Shown here: positions 8,407 to 17,660 of the stretch, piece after piece | Layout: each line of letters opens with the position of its first letter | Position numbering within the stretch: position 1 is the stretch's first letter | NCBI GenBank assembly: GCA_963682005.1 | Contig: OY820914.1 | Coordinates: forward strand, 3,162,001-3,226,000 | Reading direction: 5' to 3' | Length of the DNA: 64,000 bases | Origin: CAIYUC01 sp963682005 | GTDB taxonomy: Bacteria; Bacteroidota; Bacteroidia; Bacteroidales; FEN-979 | Position numbers and translations under genes: made by a program | Notes under the pieces: generated by a model | What the model was told of the DNA's origin: nothing | What the model saw: only the letters and a program-made list of their open reading frames with translations | Database searches by the model: none

Positions 8407-9021
8407 TTAGCTAACCTTTATATACTTTTCTTTCGCCGTATAGCAGAATGGGCATTTTGCCCCAGGATTTTCCTCATTGAAGGTATTTCCGCATTTGGGG
8501 CAGACAAAATATGCTTTCGGCAGGGTATCGACTTTTTTGGCGTTGAGGGCAGCCAGTGCCGTTTTATAAAACTCACCATGCTTTTTTTCTGTGTCCAGTG
8601 CCCAGGTGAAAGACCTGACCGCTTCCATGACATTTTCATCTTTGGCTGTTGAGACATATCCCGGGTACATGTGCAAGAACTCTTCAGTTTCCCCATTGAT
8701 TGCGTCCTGCAGGTTTTCTGCCGTCGTCTTTACAGTGAATTCGGGTTTAATCGGATCTACTTTAACGCCCAGTTTTTCCAGGACGGCTTTATGGTTGTTG
8801 GCATGAATGTGCTCCGCTTTTGCTGCGGCATTGAACAATGTGGCGATCTGTGCAAAACCTTCTGTTTTTGCTTTCATGGCATAAGCCGCATATTTTGCGC
8901 TGGCCGTTGATTCGCCTTTGAAAGCAGCCTTCAGGTTTGCAATGGTTTTTTCATTGCCTCCATACGTCATGAAGCTGATCATGACAAGAGAAGCCAGGAT
9001 TGGGAGAATAATTTTTTTCAT
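8407..9021 (-). CDS. Exported rubrerythrin
   Basis: A 204-aa protein with a four-helix ferritin-like diiron domain (KAAFKGESTASAKYAAYA, then AKAEHIHANNH and DTEKKHGEFY supplying ligand Glu and His) and a C-terminal rubredoxin-like domain with two C-x2-C pairs (CPKCGNTF and CPFC). Rubrerythrins are NADH-dependent peroxidases that protect anaerobes from hydrogen peroxide. Unusually, it starts with a cleavable-looking signal peptide (MKKIILPILASLVMISFMTYG), so it should act in the periplasm, where its electron donor is unknown. The stop codon lies right beside the 48-bp repeat array. Confidence 0.95.
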   Translation of the reverse strand: MKKIILPILASLVMISFMTYGGNEKTIANLKAAFKGESTASAKYAAYAMKAKTEGFAQIATLFNAAAKAEHIHANNHKAVLEKLGVKVDPIKPEFTVKTTAENLQDAINGETEEFLHMYPGYVSTAKDENVMEAVRSFTWALDTEKKHGEFYKTALAALNAKKVDTLPKAYFVCPKCGNTFNEENPGAKCPFCYTAKEKYIKVS

Positions 9022-9100
9022 TTGGTTCGGATTTAATTGTTGATTTATTGATTTGCAGATTTGTCGATTTTTTTTAATGATAAAGTGATCAGGTCTTCGA

Positions 9101-9108
9101 CAAATATA
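9101..9108 (-). promoter_or_regulatory. Candidate -7 box of the rubrerythrin gene (TATATTTG)
   Basis: The minus strand has TATATTTG 80 nt before the ATG. No clear -33 TTTG was found at the usual spacing. Confidence 0.45.
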
Positions 9109-9169
9109 TTTACTGCCGTAATTCGTAATTTATCAATTCTTACCTATCCTCTATCCTCAGACCTCCGTC

Positions 9170-9598
9170 CTACATTCCCAGCAGATACGTCATAACGAGA
9201 TCTCCACCGAGAAAACCTGTAATGCTTACAAAGATAAAGGCAATGAAATAGAGTCCGATGGAGATGAATTTGAAGGAAGAACCTTCTTTCTTTTGCATCA
9301 CAATCCAGATCCTGAAAATGACCGAAACAATGATCGCAGCGAGTGTCAGGAATGCAAACAATTCATGCTTGTCGCGCACGAGCCCCGGCTCGCCTTCCAT
9401 TTCGCCTGTAAAAAAATATCCTGTCGCAACACCAACAATTGCAGCAAGTGTCCCAAGGATCATCAGGTAAAAACCGCAGGTTGACAGGCATGTTTCCTTT
9501 TTAAAAAAGAGGCCGAGAAAATCTGCAAGAAAACCAACCATGATAAGGGCGATCGGGAAATGGACCACCATTGGATGTAAATGTGATACTGTAAACAT
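9170..9598 (-). CDS. DUF2231 family membrane protein
   Basis: A 142-aa protein with four hydrophobic helices. The N-terminal SHLHPMVVHFPIALIMVGFL matches DUF2231, a family with a conserved His-Pro motif in the first helix, related to membrane cytochrome b-like proteins and of unknown function. Thr-Gly-Glu in GYFFTGEMEGEPG follows helix 2. The gene is monocistronic, and TATTTTTG at 9615-9622 is a candidate promoter box. Its position next to an exported rubrerythrin may hint at a redox role, but this is weak. Confidence 0.85.
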   Translation of the reverse strand: MFTVSHLHPMVVHFPIALIMVGFLADFLGLFFKKETCLSTCGFYLMILGTLAAIVGVATGYFFTGEMEGEPGLVRDKHELFAFLTLAAIIVSVIFRIWIVMQKKEGSSFKFISIGLYFIAFIFVSITGFLGGDLVMTYLLGM

Positions 9599-9723
9599 GT
9601 TCTGTTTTTTTTAACAAAAATAAAGAAAATAATTTCAATGTTTATAAAAAAATATGGACCGGGGGGTGATTTGCAGAATGACAACAGGTTCACTGAAAGT
9701 TCGGGTTAATAGTTTTCAACATC

Positions 9724-9744
9724 GGGGATTTCCCCTTTTTTTTC
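9724..9744 (+). terminator. Short GC hairpin plus T8, upstream of dnaE
   Basis: GGGGATTTCCCC followed by eight T residues has terminator form on the plus strand. No plus-strand gene precedes it, so it may block antisense or read-through transcription, or overlap the dnaE promoter (TAATTTTA at 9747-9754). Confidence 0.4.
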
Positions 9745-9833
9745 TTTAATTTTACAGACCGGATACCCGGAACAACTTTCCATCAGACAGCGCCAGGAAG
9801 TGTAGTAATTGTTGGTTTAATACCAGGGATATT

Positions 9834-12800
9834 ATGGTTGATTTTGTGCATCTTCATGTTCATTCGCAGTTCTCCATCCTTGACGGGGCTTGCAGGATCC
9901 CGGAACTGATCGCCAAAGCGGTTGGGGACGGGATGAAAGCGGTGGCCATCACCGATCATGGCAATATGTTCGGTGTTAAGATCTTTCACGAGGAAGCACG
10001 AAAGTACAAGGATTTTAAACCCATCATCGGTTGTGAAACCTATGTGGCAAGGCGGCACCGGAAGGAGCGTTCAGAGGTCATCGACCGGAAAGGCGATCAC
10101 CTGATCCTCCTGGCAAAGAATTTCAAGGGTTATACCAACCTGGTCAAGTTGATCTCCTATTCATGGACGGAAGGCCATTATTACAAACCAAGGATTGATA
10201 AAGAGCTTCTGAGGCAATACCATGAAGGGCTGATCGCTTCTTCAGCATGCCTCGCGGGTGAGATCCCGAGAGCCATCGCAAACGGTAGCCTTGAGAAAGC
10301 CGAGGCTGCGATCCGCGAATACCAGGAGATATTTGGAGAAGATTTCTATCTTGAAGTGATGCGCCATTCCACTACCGACCCGAAAAGGGATACTTCAGTT
10401 TTCAAACGGCAGGAAGTGGTGAACGAAGCCCTCATCAAGCTTTCGCAAAAAACAGGCGCGAAGCTGATCGCCACCAATGATTCGCATTTCCTGAATGAGA
10501 TCGATGCTGATGCCCACGACCGGCTGCTCTGTCTTAATACGGGTAAAGATATAGATGATCCCACACGATTACGCTATACAGGCCAGGAATGGATAAAGAC
10601 CAGGCTAGAAATGCAGGATCTTTTCAGTGATATTCCGGAAGCCCTCACGAATACGATGGAGATCGTTGAAAAGATTGAGAATTTTGAGCTCAACCGGAGT
10701 CCTGTCATGCCAGATTTTCCGCTACCTGAAGGGTTTACGGATGCGGATGAATACCTCAGACACCTTACGTATGAAGGTGCACAGAAAAGATATTCCGAAA
10801 TTACCCCCGAAATTACCGAACGGATCGATTACGAGCTGGCCACTGTTAAGAGAATGGGCTATCCCGGATATTTCCTGATTGTCCAGGATTTTATCCGGGC
10901 TGCACGGGAAATGGGCGTTTGCGTTGGTCCTGGCCGGGGTTCCGCCGCCGGTTCAGTTGTTGCCTACTGCACCCGGATTACCGATGTCGATCCTTTAAAA
11001 TACGATCTTCTCTTTGAGCGGTTCCTCAATCCTGACCGTGTTTCCATGCCTGATATCGATGTGGATTTTGATGAGGATGGACGTGACAAAGTGCTTAAAT
11101 GGGTGGTTGAAAAATACGGCTCAGATAAGGTGGCCCAGGTTATCACATTTGGAACAATGGCCGCAAAAATGGCGATTCGAGACCTGGCCCGCGTTCAGAA
11201 ACTTCCTCTCCAGGAAGCTGATAAACTGGCCAAAATGGTCCCGGAAAGACCCGGGATCACACTGGAACAGGCCTTCAATGAAGTTCCCGAATTAAAGGAT
11301 GCCCGCCAATCTAAGAATCCGCTCATTGCAGAAACGCTGAAATTTGCAGAAACCCTTGAAGGGTCGGTCAGGCATACAGGCATTCATGCCTGCGGGATCA
11401 TCATCGGCAGAGACAGCCTGATCGAGCATGTGCCACTTACAACCTCAAAGGATTCTGAACTGCTTGTTACCCAATTTGACGGCAAGCACATCGAATCGGT
11501 AGGTATGCTGAAAATGGACTTCCTGGGGCTTAAAACACTGGCGATCATCAACGATACATACAGGAACATCCGGCAGTCAAAAGGGGTGGAAGTGAATGAT
11601 GAAAACATTCCCTTCGATGACGACAAGACCTACCAGCTTTTCAGCATGGGGAAAACGACAGGGATATTCCAGTTCGAGTCCGACGGGATGAAAAAGCATC
11701 TCAAGGACCTGAAACCAAACAGGATCGAGGACCTGATCGCCATGAATGCCCTCTACCGTCCTGGCCCAATGGAATATATTCCCCGGTATATCCAGCGAAA
11801 ACACGGGAAGGAAAAGATCGTTTACGATATCCCGGTGATGGAGAAATACCTGAAGGAAACCTATGGTATTACCGTTTACCAGGAACAGGTCATGCTTCTT
11901 TCGCAGCTGCTGGCCAATTTCACGAAAGGGGAAGCAGATTCATTGCGTAAAGCGATGGGAAAGAAGGATGAGCCTCTCATGAACAAGCTCAAGCCCAAGT
12001 TCATGAAGAATTGCAAGGACAATGGATATGATGAGGCTGTTGTACACAAGATCTGGAAAGACTGGGAATCGTTTGCCCGGTATGCATTCAATAAATCACA
12101 TTCGACCTGCTATGCCTATGTGGCATACAGGATGGCCTACCTGAAAGCGCATTTTCCGGCCGAATTCATGGCTGCGGTACTGAGCAGGAACATGACAGAT
12201 ATCAAGGAAATAACCAATTTTATTGAGGAAAGCCGAAGGATGGGAATTCCTGTCCTTGGTCCGGATGTGAATGAAAGTGACCTTCATTTTATTGTCAATA
12301 AAAAGGGCGAGATACGGTTCGGCATGGCAGGGATCAAAAATGTGGGGGAGAATGCATGCAGATCCATCGTAGAAGAACGCGCTGCACATGGCTTGTTTAA
12401 AGATGTTTTCGATTTTGTTCAGCGGGTGGACCTCCGGTCGGTGAATAAGCGAAGCCTTGAATCTCTGGCGAAAGCAGGTGCTTTCGATAGCTTTGGAGAC
12501 ATTAACCGGGCCCAGTATTTCTACAAATATCCTGGCGAGGAAAGCATATTTCTTGAAAAATTACTGAAGTTCGGAAATGATTTCCAGACGCAATCCTCTT
12601 CCATACAGCATTCCCTCTTCGGAACAGCTGAAAAAGTTCAGTTGGCCGAGCTTACCGTTCCTAATTGCGAGCCATGGACCAAACTCGAACAGCTCAGGCA
12701 TGAGAAGGAGATCACCGGTTTTTATATCAGTGGTCATCCCCTTGATGATTTCAGGTGCGAGATGGAAAATTTCTGCATGGTTACCGTTTCCCAGCTGAAA

Positions 12801-13325
12801 GCTGACCTGAATCCCTACAAGGGAAAAGAGGTTTCTTTTGCAGGGGTAGTTACTGCTGCAAACCATAAAACCGGAAAAAACGGGAAGCCTTATGGGAGTT
12901 TCATCGTGGAAGATCATTTTGATTCCATACAGTTTACACTGTTTTCAGAGGATTACCTGAAACTGAAGCATTTCCTGGAGGCTGAATCCTTTGTTTATAT
13001 CAAAGCAAAGGTTGAACCCCGGTTTGACAGTCCCGACCAGCTTGCACTCCGGGTCAATAATGTCAGCATCCTTGCTGAAGTCCTCGACAAAATGGCCAAA
13101 AACATCACCATAACCATCCGGATTGACGAGTTAACCCCGGCCATGGTGGCTATTTTTAAGGACCTTGCGAAAAAACACAAAGGCAAATGCAACCTGACTT
13201 TCCAGATCCTTGATGAAGAAGAAAAAATTCATATAGATCTTCCTGCCAGTAAGATCAGGGTAAATGCCAGGGAGTTTCTGAAGGAAATGGAGGCAAAGGT
13301 GGAGGTGTCGTATGCTATAAAATAA
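9834..13325 (+). CDS. dnaE: DNA polymerase III alpha subunit
   Basis: The 1163-aa replicative polymerase. An N-terminal PHP domain begins VDFVHLHVHSQFSILDGA (residues 1-210), the catalytic palm carries MPDIDVDFDEDGRDK at about residue 403 with its paired aspartates, and the tau-binding and helix-hairpin-helix regions follow. An OB fold lies near residues 995-1055 (VSFAGVVTAANHKTGKNGKP). No separate exonuclease domain is present, which places it with DnaE rather than PolC. The length is usual for the phylum. The start ATG at 9834 opens the PHP domain directly. Confidence 0.98.
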   Translation: MVDFVHLHVHSQFSILDGACRIPELIAKAVGDGMKAVAITDHGNMFGVKIFHEEARKYKDFKPIIGCETYVARRHRKERSEVIDRKGDHLILLAKNFKGYTNLVKLISYSWTEGHYYKPRIDKELLRQYHEGLIASSACLAGEIPRAIANGSLEKAEAAIREYQEIFGEDFYLEVMRHSTTDPKRDTSVFKRQEVVNEALIKLSQKTGAKLIATNDSHFLNEIDADAHDRLLCLNTGKDIDDPTRLRYTGQEWIKTRLEMQDLFSDIPEALTNTMEIVEKIENFELNRSPVMPDFPLPEGFTDADEYLRHLTYEGAQKRYSEITPEITERIDYELATVKRMGYPGYFLIVQDFIRAAREMGVCVGPGRGSAAGSVVAYCTRITDVDPLKYDLLFERFLNPDRVSMPDIDVDFDEDGRDKVLKWVVEKYGSDKVAQVITFGTMAAKMAIRDLARVQKLPLQEADKLAKMVPERPGITLEQAFNEVPELKDARQSKNPLIAETLKFAETLEGSVRHTGIHACGIIIGRDSLIEHVPLTTSKDSELLVTQFDGKHIESVGMLKMDFLGLKTLAIINDTYRNIRQSKGVEVNDENIPFDDDKTYQLFSMGKTTGIFQFESDGMKKHLKDLKPNRIEDLIAMNALYRPGPMEYIPRYIQRKHGKEKIVYDIPVMEKYLKETYGITVYQEQVMLLSQLLANFTKGEADSLRKAMGKKDEPLMNKLKPKFMKNCKDNGYDEAVVHKIWKDWESFARYAFNKSHSTCYAYVAYRMAYLKAHFPAEFMAAVLSRNMTDIKEITNFIEESRRMGIPVLGPDVNESDLHFIVNKKGEIRFGMAGIKNVGENACRSIVEERAAHGLFKDVFDFVQRVDLRSVNKRSLESLAKAGAFDSFGDINRAQYFYKYPGEESIFLEKLLKFGNDFQTQSSSIQHSLFGTAEKVQLAELTVPNCEPWTKLEQLRHEKEITGFYISGHPLDDFRCEMENFCMVTVSQLKADLNPYKGKEVSFAGVVTAANHKTGKNGKPYGSFIVEDHFDSIQFTLFSEDYLKLKHFLEAESFVYIKAKVEPRFDSPDQLALRVNNVSILAEVLDKMAKNITITIRIDELTPAMVAIFKDLAKKHKGKCNLTFQILDEEEKIHIDLPASKIRVNAREFLKEMEAKVEVSYAIK

Positions 13326-13327
13326 CG

Positions 13328-13365
13328 AAGGAGCGAGGTAGCGAAGTAGCGAAGTAGCAAAATTG
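13328..13365. repeat. 8-bp tandem array (AGCGAAGT units) after dnaE
   Basis: Units AGCGAGGT, AGCGAAGT, AGCGAAGT and AGCAAAAT follow one another at period 8, starting within 10 bp of the dnaE stop. Confidence 0.75.
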
Positions 13366-13443
13366 CGAAAAAGGGAATTGCCATATGGTGAAACAACGAA
13401 GCATCAATTTCGCAGTTTCGGGTTACGCAAATCAAGTTTTTTC

Positions 13444-13451
13444 TAATTTTG
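13444..13451 (+). promoter_or_regulatory. Promoter -7 box of trxA (TAATTTTG)
   Basis: TAATTTTG is an exact TAnnTTTG match 31 nt before the trxA ATG. Confidence 0.6.
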
Positions 13452-13482
13452 CATAGCTTGACAATTTTTTAAAACCAACTAT

Positions 13483-13800
13483 ATGTTAGAGACATTAACG
13501 GATGCTACTTTTGAAGAAAAAGTGCTCAAATCTGAAAAACTTGCGGTGATTGATTTTTCTGCCGAGTGGTGCGGTCCCTGCCGGATGGTAAGCCCGATCA
13601 TTCATGAATTGGCCGGAGAATATGAGCATCGGATCGTTGCCGGAGAAATCAATGTTGATGAAAATCCGCAGGTAACTGCGAAATACAAAGTAAGAAATAT
13701 TCCTACCGTATTGTTTATCAAGAACGGGGAGGTCGTTGACAAGCAGGTTGGTGCTGTCCCGAAAGCGGTGTACAAGTCGCTTGTGGAGAAGCATGTTTAG
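13483..13800 (+). CDS. trxA: Thioredoxin
   Basis: A 105-aa protein with the thioredoxin active site AEWCGPCRM at residues 26-34 and the cis-Pro segment VRNIPTVLFIKNGE. It is a cytosolic protein disulfide reductase normally recycled by thioredoxin reductase, which is not in this window. It has no signal peptide. It lies on the same strand as the DUF58 gene downstream but is separated by a 100-bp gap containing period-7 repeats. Confidence 0.97.
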   Translation: MLETLTDATFEEKVLKSEKLAVIDFSAEWCGPCRMVSPIIHELAGEYEHRIVAGEINVDENPQVTAKYKVRNIPTVLFIKNGEVVDKQVGAVPKAVYKSLVEKHV

Positions 13801-13803
13801 AAG

Positions 13804-13862
13804 TCGGATGATGGATGATGGATGATCCCCGGCCCAAACATCCAGGATCAAGCATCCAGTAT
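13804..13862. repeat. Period-7 arrays (ATGATGG, then CATCCAG-type units)
   Basis: Three ATGATGG-like units are followed by CATCCAG GATCAAG CATCCAG TATCATT, all in steps of 7. Confidence 0.75.
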
Positions 13863-13901
13863 CATTTTATTCTTTCGACTAACTAATATATAAGGATAGA
13901 A

Positions 13902-14837
13902 TTGGCAAATTCGATAGATCAGACAAAACTCCAACAGTTCAGTTCGCTGGAATTCATTGCCAAACAGGTGGTGGAAGGGTTTATTACGGGCCTTCATAAA
14001 AGTCCTTTTCATGGGTTTTCTGTTGAATTTGCTGAACACCGGCAGTACAATGCCGGTGAATCGGTAAAGAATGTAGACTGGAAGCTGTTTGGAAGGACTG
14101 ACAGGCTGTACTCGAAACGATATGAAGAAGAAACGAACCTGCGGTGCCAGATCCTGATCGATAATTCTTCTTCCATGTATTATCCTGTTTTGGAGAATCC
14201 ATCTCCGGAGCATCCGAACAAGATCACCTTTTCAATTTATGTTGCCGCATCGCTGATCTACCTCCTCCGGAAGCAGAGGGATGCGGCAGGACTGAGCATT
14301 TTCTCGGAGAATGTTGAGCTTCACACCCAATCAAAATCCAGTTCATTTCACCATAAGTACCTGTTCACTGAACTGGAAAAGATGCTCACCCCGCTTTCTC
14401 CTGATGTTAAAAAGAAAACGGCCGCCGTTGAAGCTCTTCACCAGATCGCGGAACGGATACATAAGCGTTCGATGGTGATCATCCTGAGCGACATGTTTGA
14501 AACGGTTGCCGGCAGGGACGACATGTTCTCCGCTTTGCAGCACCTGCGTCATAACAAGCATGAAGTGGTGTTGTTCCATGTCGTGGATAAAAGCAAGGAG
14601 ATCGACTTTGACTTTGAAAACAGGCCTTACAGGTTCATTGACCTGGAAAGCGGTGAGGAACTCAAGGCATTCCCTTCCAAAGTAAGAGAGCAGTATATCC
14701 AATCCATCGAAAAATATAAAGCCGAGCTGAAACTGAAATGCGGCCAGTACCGCATTGAATTCGTGGAGGCCGATATCAATGCCGGTTTCGAGCACATCCT
14801 GCTGCCCTATCTCGTGAAGCGGGAACGGATGATGTAA
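13902..14837 (+). CDS. DUF58 domain protein
   Basis: A 311-aa protein of the DUF58 family, which has a vWA-like fold. The family segment FAEHRQYNAGESVKNVDWKL and the metal-site-like LIDNSSSMYY are clear. I use a TTG start at 13902 because AAGGATAG lies 5 nt upstream and the product begins LANSIDQTKLQQFSSLEFIA, as in relatives. DUF58 proteins are usually encoded beside a MoxR ATPase and BatA/BatB genes; here neither is adjacent, and a BatA-like gene is 13 kb away. The biochemical function is unknown; roles in envelope stress tolerance have been proposed for Bat loci. Confidence 0.9.
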   Translation: MANSIDQTKLQQFSSLEFIAKQVVEGFITGLHKSPFHGFSVEFAEHRQYNAGESVKNVDWKLFGRTDRLYSKRYEEETNLRCQILIDNSSSMYYPVLENPSPEHPNKITFSIYVAASLIYLLRKQRDAAGLSIFSENVELHTQSKSSSFHHKYLFTELEKMLTPLSPDVKKKTAAVEALHQIAERIHKRSMVIILSDMFETVAGRDDMFSALQHLRHNKHEVVLFHVVDKSKEIDFDFENRPYRFIDLESGEELKAFPSKVREQYIQSIEKYKAELKLKCGQYRIEFVEADINAGFEHILLPYLVKRERMM

Positions 14838-14884
14838 CCCCGGATTGCTCCGGGTGATTCCCTTTTACTGTCAGGATTTTTTCC

Positions 14885-14892
14885 TACTTTTG
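14885..14892 (+). promoter_or_regulatory. Promoter -7 box of valS (TACTTTTG)
   Basis: TACTTTTG lies 27 nt before the chosen valS ATG, with a T-rich -33 region (TTTT at 14863) 18 nt upstream. It also argues against starts upstream of 14892. Confidence 0.6.
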
Positions 14893-14919
14893 CCCTTTTA
14901 TTTTTCAACGACTGATTTT

Positions 14920-17562
14920 ATGGAACTTGCGTCAAAATACGACCCGAAGCTGGTTGAGGACAAATGGTATTCGTACTGGATGAAGAATGGGTTCTTTCAC
15001 TCTGAACCTGATGATCGTGAACCTTTCACGATTGTGATTCCGCCGCCGAATGTCACGGGTGTGCTCCATATGGGCCATATGCTTAACAATACGATCCAGG
15101 ATATTCTTGTTCGCAGGGCCCGGATGCTCGGATACAATGCAGAATGGTTGCCGGGAACGGATCATGCTTCCATTGCTACGGAAGCGAAGGTAGTAGCGAA
15201 GCTGAAAGAAGACGGAAAAGATAAAAGCAGCCTGACACGCGAAGAATTCCTTGCACATGCATGGGAATGGAAGGAAAAGCACGGAGGGATCATCCTTGAA
15301 CAACTTAAAAAGCTTGGCGCTTCCTGCGACTGGGACCGGACACGGTTCACCATGGATCAGGCATTGTACGATTCCGTAATCGATGTTTTCATTGATTTGT
15401 ATAATAAAGGCCTGATTTACCGGGGGGTCAGGATGGTCAACTGGGATCCGAAGGCCCTGACCGCTTTATCGGATGAGGAAGTCATCTATAAAGAAGTTCA
15501 GTCGAAACTGTTTTATGTACGGTACAAAGTTGATGGAACCGAAGATGAATGGATCACCATAGCGACAACACGTCCCGAAACAATTCTCGGTGATACCGCG
15601 ATCTGTGTTCACCCGGAAGATGAGCGCTACAGGCATCTTCGGGGAAAAAACATCCTGGTTCCCCTGATCAATCGTTCCATTCCGATGATCTTTGATGAAT
15701 ATGTGGACAGGGAATTCGGTACAGGAGCTTTGAAAGTCACACCTGCTCATGACATCAATGACTACAATCTTGGCCTGAAATACAAGCTGGAGGTAATCGA
15801 TACATTCAATCCCGACGGTACCATGAGCCCGGCTGCTCAGCTTTTTATCGGGGAAGACCGTTTTGTGGTGCGGAAAAAGATCGTCGGGGAACTGAAAAAT
15901 CATGGCCATATCGTGAAGATAGATGAATACATGAACAAGGTGGGTTATTCCGAGCGCACCGACGAAGTGATCGAACCCAGAATATCGCTTCAGTGGTTCA
16001 TGCGGATGAAAGAGCTTGCAAAACCGGCCCTTGACCTTGTGATGGATGATACGGTGCGGTTTCACCCGGCCAAATACAAGAACATGTACCGGCACTGGAT
16101 GGAAAACGTGAATGATTGGTGCATATCGCGCCAGTTATGGTGGGGACAGAGGATACCGGCATACTATACCCCGGATGGGAGAATCATCGTGGCAAAATCC
16201 GTGAATGAGGCCCTGGAGAAAGCAAATTACGAATTACGGATTACGGATCACGAATTAACTGAAAAGGATCTTAAGCAGGATGAGGATGTGCTGGATACAT
16301 GGTTTTCATCCTGGTTATGGCCGATTTCCGTGTTTGACGGAATTCGCTTTCCTGACAATAAGGATATCAATTACTATTACCCGACGAGTGTTTTGATCAC
16401 GGCTTCAGATATCATCTTTTTCTGGGTGGCCCGAATGATCATGGCAGGATGGGAATACAGGAAGGAAATTCCTTTTAAGGATGTCTATTTTACCGGAATG
16501 GTCCGTGACAAGCTTGGACGCAAAATGTCGAAATCGCTTGGCAATTCACCTGATCCGGTTGGACTGATGGAGAATTATGGTGCCGATGCAGTCAGGGTCG
16601 GAATGCTTCTTTGCTCGCCCGCCGGCAATGATCTTTTATTTGATGAAAGCCTGATCGAACAGGGAAGGAATTTCTCCAACAAGATATGGAATGCTTTACG
16701 GCTGGTCAAAGGGTGGCAGGTTGACGAATCGCTTGAGCAGCCTGAGATCAACCGGGTATCAACCGAATGGTTCGATTCTGTGTTGAATTCATCGATCGCC
16801 AGCCTTGAAGACATGTTTGAAAAGTACCGCCTGTCGGAGATCCTGATGACCGTTTACAAACTGACGTGGGACGACTTCTGCTCATGGTACCTTGAAATGA
16901 TCAAACCTGGCTTCCAGCAGCCTATCGACAGGGCAACCTATGAATCCACGATCGGTTTCTTCGATAAGCTTGTGAAGATCCTCCATCCCTTCATGCCTTT
17001 TATCACTGAAGAGATATGGCAGGTTTTGCAGGAGAGAAAGGACGGTGATTCGATTATGACCATGGAAATGCCACGGGCTGCGGGTTTCCAGGCTCAGTTG
17101 ATTGAGAAGTTTTCGTTTGCGGAAGAGGTGATCATTGCCCTCCGGAATCTTCGCAAGGAAAAAAATATCTCCTTCAAAGAACCGATCCGGGTGATCATCA
17201 GGAAAAATTATGAGGAAAAACCCGATACCTTGTATGATCCTGTTGTTATTAAATTATGCAATATAAGTGAGCTTTCATACACGACTGATAAAATCCCCGA
17301 TTGCATCTCCATCATTATCCGGAATACGGAATTCTTCGTACCGTTGACCCAGGCGATCGATATAGAATCAGAGATCAGCAGGCTCGAGGAAGAACTCGCT
17401 TATGCCAGCGGATTCCTCGATTCGGTGATGAAGAAACTCGATAACCCCAAATTTGTAAATGGTGCCCCGGAAAAAGTGATTGACGCAGAACGAAAGAAAA
17501 AAGCAGATGCCGAAAGCAAGATCGCTGTTATCAAAGCGCAGATTGCTGGCCTAAAAGAGTAG
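14920..17562 (+). CDS. valS: Valyl-tRNA synthetase
   Basis: An 880-aa class Ia aminoacyl-tRNA synthetase. The HIGH motif appears as VLHMGHM near residue 50 and the KMSKS loop as GRKMSKSLGN near residue 534. The connective peptide 1 editing domain carries TTRPETILGDTA, and the C-terminus forms a coiled coil (ISRLEEELAYASGF onwards). The start is set at ATG 14920 (MELASKYDPKLVEDKW); an open frame to 14845 adds residues that would lie upstream of the promoter. At residues 436-448 (NYELRITDHELT) the DNA is a 7-bp tandem array of AATTACG type, in frame, in a variable loop just before the conserved DTWFSSWLWP segment. Confidence 0.98.
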   Translation: MELASKYDPKLVEDKWYSYWMKNGFFHSEPDDREPFTIVIPPPNVTGVLHMGHMLNNTIQDILVRRARMLGYNAEWLPGTDHASIATEAKVVAKLKEDGKDKSSLTREEFLAHAWEWKEKHGGIILEQLKKLGASCDWDRTRFTMDQALYDSVIDVFIDLYNKGLIYRGVRMVNWDPKALTALSDEEVIYKEVQSKLFYVRYKVDGTEDEWITIATTRPETILGDTAICVHPEDERYRHLRGKNILVPLINRSIPMIFDEYVDREFGTGALKVTPAHDINDYNLGLKYKLEVIDTFNPDGTMSPAAQLFIGEDRFVVRKKIVGELKNHGHIVKIDEYMNKVGYSERTDEVIEPRISLQWFMRMKELAKPALDLVMDDTVRFHPAKYKNMYRHWMENVNDWCISRQLWWGQRIPAYYTPDGRIIVAKSVNEALEKANYELRITDHELTEKDLKQDEDVLDTWFSSWLWPISVFDGIRFPDNKDINYYYPTSVLITASDIIFFWVARMIMAGWEYRKEIPFKDVYFTGMVRDKLGRKMSKSLGNSPDPVGLMENYGADAVRVGMLLCSPAGNDLLFDESLIEQGRNFSNKIWNALRLVKGWQVDESLEQPEINRVSTEWFDSVLNSSIASLEDMFEKYRLSEILMTVYKLTWDDFCSWYLEMIKPGFQQPIDRATYESTIGFFDKLVKILHPFMPFITEEIWQVLQERKDGDSIMTMEMPRAAGFQAQLIEKFSFAEEVIIALRNLRKEKNISFKEPIRVIIRKNYEEKPDTLYDPVVIKLCNISELSYTTDKIPDCISIIIRNTEFFVPLTQAIDIESEISRLEEELAYASGFLDSVMKKLDNPKFVNGAPEKVIDAERKKKADAESKIAVIKAQIAGLKE
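16227..16262. repeat. 7-bp tandem array (AATTACG units) inside valS
   Basis: Units AATTACG, AATTACG, GATTACG, GATCACG, AATTAAC follow one another at period 7. The same words occur between genes at 55345-55378. Confidence 0.85.
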
Positions 17563-17599
17563 ACTTCAAACAACTGGCGATCAGAATTACCCCACCCCA

Positions 17600-17630
17600 A
17601 TCCCTCCCCGAATAAGGGAGGGGCTTTTCT
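17600..17630 (+). terminator. Intrinsic terminator of valS
   Basis: CCCTCCC (17602-17608) pairs with GGGAGGG (17616-17622), followed by GCTTTTCT, 40 bp after the valS stop. Confidence 0.7.
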
Positions 17631-17660
17631 ATCCTCCGACCTCCGGCCTCTGACCTCATC
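17629..17660. repeat. Period-7 array (TATCCTC, CGACCTC, CGGCCTC, TGACCTC)
   Basis: Four units share the form NNNCCTC at period 7. It lies between the convergent valS and GH47 gene ends and reaches the GH47 stop codon. Confidence 0.75.

Noticed and set aside
8079..8414. 111-codon open frame through the 48-bp repeat array
   Set aside because: The product is only the repeat (PVPAFAGMTDRF type), which stays open because 48 is a multiple of three; no start signals or unique sequence.
14845..14919. Longer ValRS start
   Set aside because: It would begin upstream of the TACTTTTG promoter box and adds residues absent from the family.
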